A stretch of DNA of 26,376 nucleotides from Anaerolineae bacterium (GTDB lineage Bacteria; Chloroflexota; Anaerolineae; Aggregatilineales; Phototrophicaceae): the NCBI GenBank assembly GCA_028284565.1, contig JANQRM010000023.1, positions 1-26,376 on the forward strand, read 5' to 3'. The position numbers were made by a program, and so were the translations under genes. The notes under the pieces are model-generated. The model had not been told where the DNA came from and made no database searches. It saw nothing but the letters and a program-made list of their open reading frames with translations. Positions 16,364 to 23,571 of this stretch are shown here, piece after piece (position 1 is the first letter of the stretch; each line of letters opens with the position of its first letter).

Positions 16364-16478
16364 GAAATGTTTCGTGTCTCAATTAGTTCAGAAATTCCAG
16401 AAATTTCCTTATGATCTCGCACAGGATTTCGCCGTAAAGTATCCAGCACAAGAGACTGTGGGATCATCATTGCCATGA
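16364..16478 (+). pseudogene. Decayed 3' end of a second cupin gene
   Basis: The 115 bp aligns with the last 117 bp of the intact cupin gene (16929-17045). It begins GAAATGTTTCGTG, as the intact gene has GAGATGTTTCGTG. After a stop and a frame change it encodes LAQDFAVKYPAQETVGSSLP and a TGA, matching the intact C-terminus ELAQELATKYPEQETVGPPLE. The two-base length difference and the internal stop show it is not functional. Only the 3' end of the duplicate remains. Confidence 0.82.
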
Positions 16479-16577
16479 GATGGTTTACATCACTGTGTTT
16501 CGAAAACATTGACTTTCAGATTCGAAAAATATCTATTCATCATCAAAGCGACCAATAGAAACATAGAAAGGAAGGAT

Positions 16578-17045
16578 ATGACTGTAAAACCAGCACACAC
16601 GAAATACGCATTGACGGATACCATTGAGTTATTTCCCGGCTTAACAATGAAAGTGTTACTCGGAAGCGGAGATACGAATGGTTTGCAGGCAATTTTTGAA
16701 GACATTGTCGATCCCGGTGTCGGATTAGCTCGACACATCCATCATCAGCAAGACGAAACATTCATTTTTCTTGAAGGAACCTTTGATGTTGAAGTTGATG
16801 GTCAACTATACCGTATGACGGCAGGCGATGTTGCATTTATTCCAAAAGGGTCAGTACATGCATGGAAGAATGTTGGCACAAGTCAGGGTCGCATGCGATA
16901 CATTTTTTCACCAGCCTTGAATATAGAAGAGATGTTTCGTGAATTAAATGATCTCAGCAAGTCTGGAGAATTGACTGAGGAGCTTGCACAGGAGCTTGCC
17001 ACCAAATATCCAGAGCAAGAGACGGTGGGACCACCATTGGAATGA
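16578..17045 (+). CDS. Cupin-domain protein
   Basis: A 155-residue single-domain cupin. Motif 1 runs GLARHIHHQQDETFIFLEG with metal ligands His53, His55 and Glu60. Motif 2 is GDVAFIPKGSVHAWKN with Pro89, Gly91, His94 and Asn98, so the metal site looks complete. Such proteins range from dioxygenases and isomerases to simple sensors; the substrate is open. The frame is open from a TTG at 16509, but ATG 16578 with AAGGAAGG just upstream is clearly the start. It sits between the MDR gene and the Gal80-like gene in the redox module. A broken copy of its own 3' end lies just upstream, indicating past tandem duplication. Confidence 0.92.
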   Translation: MTVKPAHTKYALTDTIELFPGLTMKVLLGSGDTNGLQAIFEDIVDPGVGLARHIHHQQDETFIFLEGTFDVEVDGQLYRMTAGDVAFIPKGSVHAWKNVGTSQGRMRYIFSPALNIEEMFRELNDLSKSGELTEELAQELATKYPEQETVGPPLE

Positions 17046-17102
17046 GATATATTTCATCACTTTTCGTCAGGTCAATGAATAGTAACTGAGGAAGGAAACG
17101 AG

Positions 17103-18200
17103 ATGGCGAACAAACTAAAATTAGGACTCGTGGGTGCTGACGCGGCTGGCAGAAGCTGGGGACCTGCGGCTCATATTCCAGCATTACGTGAAATCGAGCA
17201 AATTGACTTAGTTGCAATCTGCACGAGTCGCCCCGAATCGGCAACTGCCGCTGGTGAGGCATTTGGTATAAATCGTACCTATCATGATATAAATGAACTG
17301 GTGGCACAACCAGACATCGACATTATTGCGACTGTCGTGAAGATACCAAGCCATTATGAAATCGTGATGGCGGCTCTAAATGGGGGTAAGCATGTCTATT
17401 GTGAGTGGCCCCTTGGTGCTAGCCTTGCGGAAACAGAGGAGATGGCATCACTCGCACGCGCTAAAGGTGTTGTGACAGCGATTGGGCTTCAAGGGAGACA
17501 TGATCCGTCCCTCACCTACATCAAAGAGTTGTCTGATGATGGATGGTTAGGCGACATACAATCCATACAGATGACATTCCTTGGCACTAGCTCATCTGAA
17601 CGTCCCTCTCGGCAGGAATACGAGCGCGAGATCAGCCGAGGTGCCGATTTAATGACAATCGTTGGGGGACACACGCTTGATTACATTGCGTATTGCTTCG
17701 GGTCAATTGATGAGATTTCAGCGCGGGTGGCGACACGAGTGAAGCAGTTACGGATGGCTGACACAGGCGAGATGGTGGATACAGAAGTAGCCGATAACAT
17801 CCTGATCAACGGTATGCTCACCAGTGGCGCGCTGCTCTCTTACCAGCTGTCATCTGTTCCATATCATGCGGAGGGTTGGCGGATGGCTGTTTATGGTAGC
17901 AAGGGAACAATCATCGCAACAACTCAGGGACTGCCACAGATCACACCGATCAAACTTGTCGGTTCCGTAGGCAACGAACCACTTGTTGAATTGTCAGTTC
18001 CTGAACGTCTGCGCTTTGTGCCACCAACAGTACCATTGGGTCCACCGCAGAACGTAGGGCAGGCGTATGTGCGAATGGCAGAAGCGATTCAAGAACGAAA
18101 ACAATTCGCTCCCAGCTTTGAAGATGCCTTGGAGACGCATAGACTTCTTGCAACCATCCAACAATCCTCAGACGAAGGACGCACAATCAAACTAGGCTAG
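17103..18200 (+). CDS. Gfo/Idh/MocA-family oxidoreductase, Gal80-like
   Basis: The 365-residue protein has an N-terminal Rossmann domain with LGLVGADAAGRSWGPAAHIP and ICTSRPESATAAGEAFG, then a C-terminal beta-sheet domain. The usual EKP motif is EWPLG (101-105), and GLQGR lies at 128-132. Both are features of the Gal80-like branch, whose members include sugar dehydrogenases and NAD(P)-binding regulators. The GxGxxG loop is atypical, as is common in this branch. The ATG has GAGGAAGG upstream. It is the last gene of the marR-led series, 57 bp after the cupin. A 14-bp dyad (18208-18221) follows the stop. The substrate is unknown; a sugar or cyclitol is plausible from the family. Confidence 0.92.
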   Translation: MANKLKLGLVGADAAGRSWGPAAHIPALREIEQIDLVAICTSRPESATAAGEAFGINRTYHDINELVAQPDIDIIATVVKIPSHYEIVMAALNGGKHVYCEWPLGASLAETEEMASLARAKGVVTAIGLQGRHDPSLTYIKELSDDGWLGDIQSIQMTFLGTSSSERPSRQEYEREISRGADLMTIVGGHTLDYIAYCFGSIDEISARVATRVKQLRMADTGEMVDTEVADNILINGMLTSGALLSYQLSSVPYHAEGWRMAVYGSKGTIIATTQGLPQITPIKLVGSVGNEPLVELSVPERLRFVPPTVPLGPPQNVGQAYVRMAEAIQERKQFAPSFEDALETHRLLATIQQSSDEGRTIKLG

Positions 18201-18232
18201 AGAGGGGTGAAAGCACTTTCAATACAGAGGCA

Positions 18233-18333
18233 CACAAACAGCCAGTCATTCATCAGTGGGTGTCCTAAATACATACGTCAGTGAACGTCATCGAAGCCAC
18301 TAGTATGCTCAAGGCAATACCAAATCGCAAATC
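18233..18333. repeat. 101-bp direct repeat, copy 2 (orphan start of the membrane-protein gene)
   Basis: This is a near copy of 14108-14208, with nine mismatches and no gaps. It includes the ATG (18253-18251, minus) and a recognisable first ten codons (MNDWLFVCLCI versus MNDLLFVFLRI). The frame then meets unrelated sequence and a stop near 18200. It is thus the stump of a second copy of the membrane-protein gene, joined to the 3' flank of the Gal80-like gene. Confidence 0.9.
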
Positions 18334-18348
18334 GGCGACAGACAACAC

Positions 18349-18501
18349 CTAGTCTCGATGGGGTTGCGGAAAAACGGGTTCATCGTCCTCGATAATTTCA
18401 AGGTAGACAACTCGGCTCACCGGAATGACGAGGCGTTTGGGATTGTGTCTCAAGAAAGGGACAGCTGTGTCTCCTTGTATGCGCGGGTGGTGAGCAATCA
18501 A
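18349..18501 (-). CDS. Possible small protein downstream of the TIR gene
   Basis: An open frame ends at TAG 18351-18349 and stays open back to 18552. It encodes protein-like sequence including TLLIAHHPRIQGDTAVPFLR and RLVIPVSRVVYLEIIEDDEP. No ATG is in frame. A TTG at 18501 with AAGGG eight bases upstream would give about 50 residues. The open part before it (EIYQNIKDIPSPRD) also looks coding, so the gene may be a remnant that lost its start, or may use a rare start. It lies close behind the pentapeptide-TIR gene on the same strand and ends next to the 101-bp repeat. I do not recognise the family. Confidence 0.4.
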   Translation of the reverse strand: MIAHHPRIQGDTAVPFLRHNPKRLVIPVSRVVYLEIIEDDEPVFPQPHRD

Positions 18502-18565
18502 TAGCGTATCCCTTGGCGAGGGTATATCCTTAATATTTTGATAAATCTCCCCTCATCTCAGTTCC

Positions 18566-19708
18566 CTAGTGCTTCCCCAACTTCGGCTCCGGCGGTTCTT
18601 CTTTTGCACCCTCTGTTTGCAAGGCACGGATGACTTTCTCGATCTCCTGATCAAATAGATCGTTATCGCTTTCCCAGCCTTTGAAGTTGGCTGAGATACG
18701 GGAGCGTAATTGTCGCTTCTTCCCGCTCTCATATTGTTTGCTGTGTAGATGCCCATCTAAATCAAGGGGTATCAGAGCAAGGATCTTCTTCCCCTGCTCG
18801 CGCATAATGTGACGCTCTTTGTTGAAGGCGGTGTCGATTTCATTATCCACCCACCAGCTACTCAATGAGTTCTCAGAACAACAGAGTAGAATCTTGTCCC
18901 AATAGCGAATCCCTCGGTCAATCTCTTCATAGATGTCATCGCCAGGGAGCATCTGTTTTTCATCGAGCCAACAGCGAATGCCCCTGCCCTGTAAAGTGTC
19001 ATGTACGCGCCGAGCAAACGATTTGTCTTTGTGGTTGTAGCTAATGAAGCAGGAGTAGAAATCAATGGGGCTATTCACCAACGATTTGGCGAAGGTAATC
19101 ATCTTATCTGGCACACCACAACCGCGTAGGAAAACATCTGGGATGCTGCCGCGGGATTTATAGAGTGTATCGATACCGAGTATGCTGGGATAATAGTGTA
19201 GAATTGTGTCTAAGTCTTTGACTTCGGACAAATCTACATCCGCAAAAATAGTATGTCCACACCTAGCCTCTGATATGTCGGCATTTGTTAGGTTGGCACC
19301 GAATAGGTTGGCACCCCTCAGGTTGGCGTTGCTTAGGTCAGCACCGAACAGGTTGGCACCCCTCAGGTTGGCATTCCTTAGGTCTGCACCGCTCAGATTG
19401 GCATCGCTCAGGTCCGCACTACTTAGGTCGGTATGGCTTAGTTCAGCATTCCTTAGATCAGTATCGATCAGGTAGGCATTGCTCAAGTTGGCATTGCTCA
19501 GGTCGACACCATTCAGGATGGCCTCTGTCAGGTACGCACCGAATAGGTTGGCACCCCTCAGGTTGGCATCGCGAAGGTCGGCATCGCGCAGTGAACCATT
19601 TGTTAACCAACCCTTCTCACGCAATTTGTCAACAGCAATCAATGCTGTCTCATTGTTCTCACTGCCCATCTGTTTGATGAGATCCCGCTTTAGCTGTTCA
19701 TCACTCAT
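18566..19708 (-). CDS. Pentapeptide-repeat protein with C-terminal TIR domain
   Basis: The 380-residue protein has a short helical N-terminus, about 20 pentapeptide repeats of the A(D/N)Lxx type (residues 39-147, e.g. RGANLFGADLSNANL), a linker and a TIR domain from about 215 to 360. TIR landmarks are YSCFISYNHKDKSFARRVHD, GIRCWLDEKQMLPGD and SSWWVDNEIDTAF. Glu290 is in the position of the catalytic Glu of NAD-cleaving TIR domains. Pentapeptide-TIR fusions are known in filamentous bacteria, and bacterial TIR domains often deplete NAD in antiphage defence; for this protein that is inference. I use ATG 19708 (AAGG about eight bases upstream) rather than an upstream frame extension to 19777. A 12-bp dyad lies at 19742-19753 in the leader. 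Confidence 0.9.
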   Translation of the reverse strand: MSDEQLKRDLIKQMGSENNETALIAVDKLREKGWLTNGSLRDADLRDANLRGANLFGAYLTEAILNGVDLSNANLSNAYLIDTDLRNAELSHTDLSSADLSDANLSGADLRNANLRGANLFGADLSNANLRGANLFGANLTNADISEARCGHTIFADVDLSEVKDLDTILHYYPSILGIDTLYKSRGSIPDVFLRGCGVPDKMITFAKSLVNSPIDFYSCFISYNHKDKSFARRVHDTLQGRGIRCWLDEKQMLPGDDIYEEIDRGIRYWDKILLCCSENSLSSWWVDNEIDTAFNKERHIMREQGKKILALIPLDLDGHLHSKQYESGKKRQLRSRISANFKGWESDNDLFDQEIEKVIRALQTEGAKEEPPEPKLGKH

Positions 19709-19920
19709 GATTAGTACCTTGTAATAAGTTTTCCCTACGACAGAGTTTACTCTATGCTCAAGCAACAAGCTCATCACTAACCCACTCTCATAAATCGACC
19801 CATTCGGAACATTTCAAAGTTGAACGGATAGTTGGTCACACAGATTGAAACACCTTTCCTCTGTGTTCTCGGTGTCAAAGGGTAGTATCTATGCGCCCCT
19901 GTGTTTAAGAATCAGCTACC
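19709..19920. other. Noncoding stretch upstream of the TIR gene
   Basis: With the fragment that follows it, this makes about 400 bp without an intact gene. It holds the dyad AGAGT-TT-ACTCT (19742-19753), 34 bp before the TIR gene ATG, which may be an operator. No convincing promoter pair was found, and no RNA gene or mobile element is recognised. Confidence 0.5.
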
Positions 19921-20088
19921 GTTTCGCCTTCTCCCGCACCCGCGCAATCGTCTCTGGTGTCACCGCATGTTCAAAACTGCGTAGCCCAGCCAGCTTAAAG
20001 CCGTGTCGCGTCGCAATCTCTGTAATTTCAAGGATGCGTTCAATCTCAATGTCGCGCCCCACCGTGTAATCTTCATAGCGTCCCTCCA
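19921..20088 (-). pseudogene. 3'-terminal fragment of an acyl-ACP-reductase-like gene
   Basis: This 168-bp segment matches 21740-21907, the 3' end of the intact reductase gene, with six mismatches and no gaps (about 96%). It encodes EGRYEDYTVGRDIEIER onward to REKAKR and a stop, where the intact gene ends REKAKQ. No start codon or N-terminal part precedes it. The sequence breaks off 18 bp after the sulfatase stop. With the intact gene it forms direct repeats around the sulfatase gene. Confidence 0.93.
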
Positions 20089-20106
20089 ATCCCTAACACC
20101 TATCAT

Positions 20107-21615
20107 CTATGCCAGATGTGCAGGGGAAGACAACCCTAGCCGTTCATATTGATCGGATGGACTATCATGCTGTTGCATCAGACGAATCATATGAGCAATC
20201 ATGTGGGATTCAATTGCCGTATCGTCAATCGGTTTCTCCTGTTGTGGATCATCTTCAACGTCAAATAGCAAGTTACCAAAGGGATGAGCATCCACCCATG
20301 AACGCCCGGCTACCTTCATGACACGACACCCCTTTGTAAATGAAAATGGCTCGGATAACTGGATGTCTTGTAACTCGTCTGGCGAAAACATGGACCGAAT
20401 ATGCGAAAACATCAGTCCGTATTCATACAGCGGTTGATTATCAGGACGAGCAGGTGCGCGCATGTATACATATTTACCATCCGTGCAATTGACATGCCCT
20501 CCATGAATCCCAAATAGAGCGGCTTCACGGATAGGTGTATCGTCCTTGATAGTCTGGCTTAGTGGCTTACCAAGCATATCGACTGGACGGTCAACTTCAA
20601 AGAAATCAAGTAAGGTTGCAGGAACGTCAATCATCTGAACAAGGCTTTGCCGCCGTTCTCCTTGGATTCTATGACGCGGATCCCAAATAAATAGTGGTGT
20701 ATTCGCCAACTCGTTGTACCAAGGTTGTTTGTTTTTTGCCCACCAATCATGCTCACCCAATAAAAATCCATGATCTGTGCAAACAATGAGGAGTGTATCA
20801 TCCCACATATCCAATTCATCCATGACATCAAGCACACGACCTAAATATTCATCGCACATACTCACTAACGCGGCGTATTGATAGCGCATATGCTGAACAT
20901 ACTCATCATCTTCAGCCACAGGTTTGTAGTTGGGCCAATCTGCGGGTAAATTTTCTGGGGGTTGATAATCATGTGGATAGTAGTCTTTGAACTTTTGCTG
21001 AGTAAAGAACGGTTCATGTGGATCAAATGTCTCCAATTGCAAATACCAGTTCTCATAGTTGTGATTATTACGAATAAACTCCATCCCTAGCTTAAAGGTT
21101 TTCGCCTGTGGTTGATCTTCTTGTGTTGGCATGTAACTGCGATTGATCCAATCTTGCCGCCAGCCATCATCAGGTGCATTGGGGTCAATTGTATTCTCGC
21201 GTGTTTCTGGCGGAATGTCGTTCGGTGCTTTAACATGACCTTTCCAGAAATCCCCCTCCTGTCCACGTACAAATTCGTAGGTACTATACCGATTATGATA
21301 GGTTGCACCTCCATCTTCCCAGTAATGCTGGTGATCGGTGACCAGATGGGTGTGAATATCATTATTCTTGAGAATCTCTGGCATTGAATCATCAAAGGGT
21401 TCAAGAGGTGTCCAACTCCGATGCAAGAAGTTATAGCGACCTGTATGTAACTCTCTCCGGGCAGGCATACACGGCATACTCCCAACATAACATTTATCAA
21501 ACACAGCCGTTCGCTCAGCTAACCGCTGGAAGTTGGGGGCGTGTACCCAATCATTTCCATAAGGATGGAGCATTCGACGGTTGAGCGAGTCAAACATCAC
21601 CATAATGGCTTTCAT
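20107..21615 (-). CDS. Sulfatase-family hydrolase with CxPxR motif
   Basis: The 502-residue protein is a type I sulfatase / alkaline-phosphatase-superfamily hydrolase. The cysteine to be turned into formylglycine is Cys49 in PCMPAR (C-x-P-x-R with Arg53), followed by HTGRYNF. Metal-site residues appear in MVMFDSLNRR near the N-terminus and CTDHGFLLGEHDWWAK (Asp281, His282). A sulfate or phosphonate monoester is the likely substrate class. No signal peptide is present, so it should work in the cytoplasm, unlike many sulfatases. No formylglycine-generating enzyme lies in the window. The ATG has GAGGAG close upstream. The gene lies between two direct copies of the neighbouring reductase's 3' end, pointing to insertion at this spot. 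Confidence 0.93.
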   Translation of the reverse strand: MKAIMVMFDSLNRRMLHPYGNDWVHAPNFQRLAERTAVFDKCYVGSMPCMPARRELHTGRYNFLHRSWTPLEPFDDSMPEILKNNDIHTHLVTDHQHYWEDGGATYHNRYSTYEFVRGQEGDFWKGHVKAPNDIPPETRENTIDPNAPDDGWRQDWINRSYMPTQEDQPQAKTFKLGMEFIRNNHNYENWYLQLETFDPHEPFFTQQKFKDYYPHDYQPPENLPADWPNYKPVAEDDEYVQHMRYQYAALVSMCDEYLGRVLDVMDELDMWDDTLLIVCTDHGFLLGEHDWWAKNKQPWYNELANTPLFIWDPRHRIQGERRQSLVQMIDVPATLLDFFEVDRPVDMLGKPLSQTIKDDTPIREAALFGIHGGHVNCTDGKYVYMRAPARPDNQPLYEYGLMFSHIRSMFSPDELQDIQLSEPFSFTKGCRVMKVAGRSWVDAHPFGNLLFDVEDDPQQEKPIDDTAIESHMIAHMIRLMQQHDSPSDQYERLGLSSPAHLA

Positions 21616-21734
21616 CTCGAATCTCCTCTGTTGTTAAAATGAGATTTCTTTTGCAGTGGAAAACGATCTTCTGAGTTCATACAAAATTAGAGTTGGGAGA
21701 ATACAAAGTTGCACTTACTATATTGTCAGAATAC

Positions 21735-22814
21735 TTATTGTTTCGCCTTCTCCCGCACGCGCGCAATCGTTTCGGGTGTCACCGCATGTTCAAAACTGCG
21801 TAGCCCAGCCAGCTTAAAGCCGTGTCGCGTCGCAATCTCTGTAATTTCAAGGATGCGTTCAATTTCAATATCGCGCCCCACCGTGTAATCTTCATAACGT
21901 CCCTCCATCGCCAATGCCATCGTCTCTGCCATACACGCAAAAGCTTTTCGCTCAGGGAAGCCAAAGTTGAAATGGAAATCCGCCTGCTCACCCGGAACTT
22001 CCACCATACCCCCCTCAATGACCAGTACATCATCCCGTTGTTTCGCCACCACCCGCGACACATCGCGCGGACGTGCCACATCCAGTACCACCGCCCCCGC
22101 TTTCAAATGTTGCGCGTCAATCACGGCTTCCACTGCACTCGTTACTGTCAAAATCAAATCCGCTTCATAAATTGTGTTGATGTCCGTCGTCGCACACACC
22201 TGCGCCTGCTGACCCTCACACAATTCTCGCACCGCGTCCGTTGCTTCTGCCCGCTTGCCGACGAGTATCAGCTTGCCCACATCCCGCGCCAACAACTGCG
22301 AACAGGCTTTCCCAATCGCCCCCGTAGCACCCACCACAGCGACTGTCGCTTGCGAGATGTCGATACCCATCTGCTGACCCGCTTCATACAAGGCTTCCAC
22401 CGCAATCGCCACCGTATAGCTGTCTCCCGTCGTCACCGGAATATCCAGCTTCTCAGCAATCGTGACTCCCGCATCTCCCACAACGGATGTAAACGCCCCC
22501 AAGCCCAGCACCTTTGCACCGAGTTTCTCTGCTTTATGCCCCGTCTGAATAATCTTGTTATAGACCGTCTGTACAGGCAATGCCAGCATCGTCGGCGGGG
22601 TATAGGGACACGCCAAAAACCAGCCCTTGAGTTCCTTCCCCGTATCCTGCGAAGTGATCCCCGTAATCTCCGAGATATACAATGGCGGGAAATAGCGCGA
22701 GGCATAATTAATCACCGGTTCGGGCAGTATCGTCCCCAACAGTGGGAACTTGCGCTTCACATCCTTCTTAATCTGAATGGGATGGATGATAAATGCAAAG
22801 CTATCATCAGACAT
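21735..22814 (-). CDS. Homologue of cyanobacterial long-chain acyl-ACP reductase
   Basis: The 359-residue protein resembles cyanobacterial acyl-ACP reductase (AAR), which reduces fatty acyl-ACP to aldehyde with NADPH. The resemblance includes the segment GIDISQATVAVVGATGAIG (Rossmann loop at 162-168), the glycine-rich LGLGAFTSVVGD, the TTGDSYT stretch and PERKAFACMAETMALAMEG. In the last, Cys294 matches the acylated cysteine of AAR as I remember it. RHGFK near the C-terminus also agrees. Databases may label such proteins shikimate-dehydrogenase-like. The ATG has AGGA seven bases upstream. No aldehyde-deformylating oxygenase or other alkane gene is nearby, so the product may be an aldehyde or alcohol for lipids. 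Its last 168 bp are duplicated at 19921-20088. Confidence 0.85.
   Translation of the reverse strand: MSDDSFAFIIHPIQIKKDVKRKFPLLGTILPEPVINYASRYFPPLYISEITGITSQDTGKELKGWFLACPYTPPTMLALPVQTVYNKIIQTGHKAEKLGAKVLGLGAFTSVVGDAGVTIAEKLDIPVTTGDSYTVAIAVEALYEAGQQMGIDISQATVAVVGATGAIGKACSQLLARDVGKLILVGKRAEATDAVRELCEGQQAQVCATTDINTIYEADLILTVTSAVEAVIDAQHLKAGAVVLDVARPRDVSRVVAKQRDDVLVIEGGMVEVPGEQADFHFNFGFPERKAFACMAETMALAMEGRYEDYTVGRDIEIERILEITEIATRHGFKLAGLRSFEHAVTPETIARVREKAKQ
21740..21907. repeat. 168-bp direct repeat, intact-gene copy
   Basis: This is the 3' part of the reductase gene up to its penultimate codon. It is repeated in the same orientation at 19921-20088 with six mismatches. The copies are 1819 bp apart and bracket the sulfatase gene. 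Confidence 0.93.
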
Positions 22815-22846
22815 GAGGCATCCTATTAGAGGTTGAAAGTCTTTCT

Positions 22847-22876
22847 ATTATAGAGGAGATGAAAAACTGAATCGAA
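22847..22876 (-). promoter_or_regulatory. Probable promoter of the acyl-ACP-reductase-like gene
   Basis: A perfect TATAAT lies on the minus strand at 22852-22847, 32 bp before the ATG. At 18 bp upstream TTCGAT (22876-22871) is a poor -35 match. The -10 box and its distance from the gene are the main support. Confidence 0.4.
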
Positions 22877-23008
22877 TTAAGAGATGGCGAACATCAAATG
22901 AAAGTTACCAAATTAAAACACAAGCTATGAGTCCCGTTTACAGGGCTTCCAAAAAACGCTAGTCCGATGATTTGATCGTCAGGCGAATGACTTCTTGTGA
23001 TTCAATAT

Positions 23009-23569
23009 CTATTCAGCTTGCTCAACAGGAAAAATATCACGGATGGGCAACGCGAAATTAGGCAAAAGTGACTTCGCAGTCAGTGTATCCACATCTGTAA
23101 GGATAACCACAGCCTTACCGGGTTCATACACCTCAACAGTGCGCGATAGCGGGTCAACCACCCAGACAATTGTGCCGACCAACAAATAATTCGTCACCTT
23201 GACGCGCATCTTCTCATCATCATTCGTCGGCGATAGCACCTCAACAGCCAAATCCGGCGGGTTGGGATTATAGGCTTCACGCGACGGATGTGGTTGTTTC
23301 TCAAATGAAATATATGCCACATCAGGGATATAGCGTTCCCCACCGATGACATAGCGACCATCTGCCCCTGTCAGCCGACCCAGCTTATTCGCTAATAGAT
23401 ACACCCCCAATTAGGTCATAATCAGTGCGGCAATCTCAGAGGAATAGTTGTTCGATACCACCGCGACGACCTCCCCGCCGACATATTCAAAGTCTTGCTC
23501 AAGCTGTTCGGGTTCTCGGATAAACGCCTCAAATTCCGCGACACTCATCCGCAGTTTGGTCGGGTGCAT
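23009..23569 (-). pseudogene. Uma2-family (DUF820) nuclease gene split by an in-frame TAA
   Basis: The frame starts at ATG 23569, two bases after the stop of the beta-helix gene, and reads MHPTKLRMSVAEFEAF, EYVGGEVVAVVSNN, SSEIAALIMT. It then meets TAA at 23413-23411 (codon 53) and goes on in the same frame: LGVYLLANKLGRLTG, YIPDVAYISFEKQ, PPDLAVEVLSPTNDDEKM, GTIVWVVDP, to 23009. The total of 186 codons is normal for Uma2 proteins, which have a PD-(D/E)xK-like core (PD, ExL and the following Lys visible). A single substitution of a tyrosine codon would explain the stop. The second half could only restart at the TTG right after it. True nonsense mutation, readthrough or sequencing error are all possible. 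Confidence 0.87.
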
Positions 23570-23571
23570 GA

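Noticed and set aside
18208..18221. TGAAAG-CA-CTTTCA dyad after the Gal80-like gene as a terminator
   Set aside because: A two-base loop cannot form a normal hairpin and no T-run follows.
14129..18232. Insertion sequence or integrase within the repeat-flanked block
   Set aside because: All open frames there are accounted for by regulator and oxidoreductase genes; no transposase motif or terminal inverted repeat was seen.
19206..19677. Plus-strand open frames rich in Leu/Ala/Pro or Trp/His/Gly opposite the pentapeptide gene
   Set aside because: Their repetitive sequence is the antisense of the pentapeptide repeats; they lack ribosome-binding sites and resemble no protein.
21822..22829. 335-codon plus-strand open frame opposite the reductase gene
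   Set aside because: Composition is rich in Arg/His/Cys with no motif, while the minus strand is a clear enzyme; it is a shadow frame.
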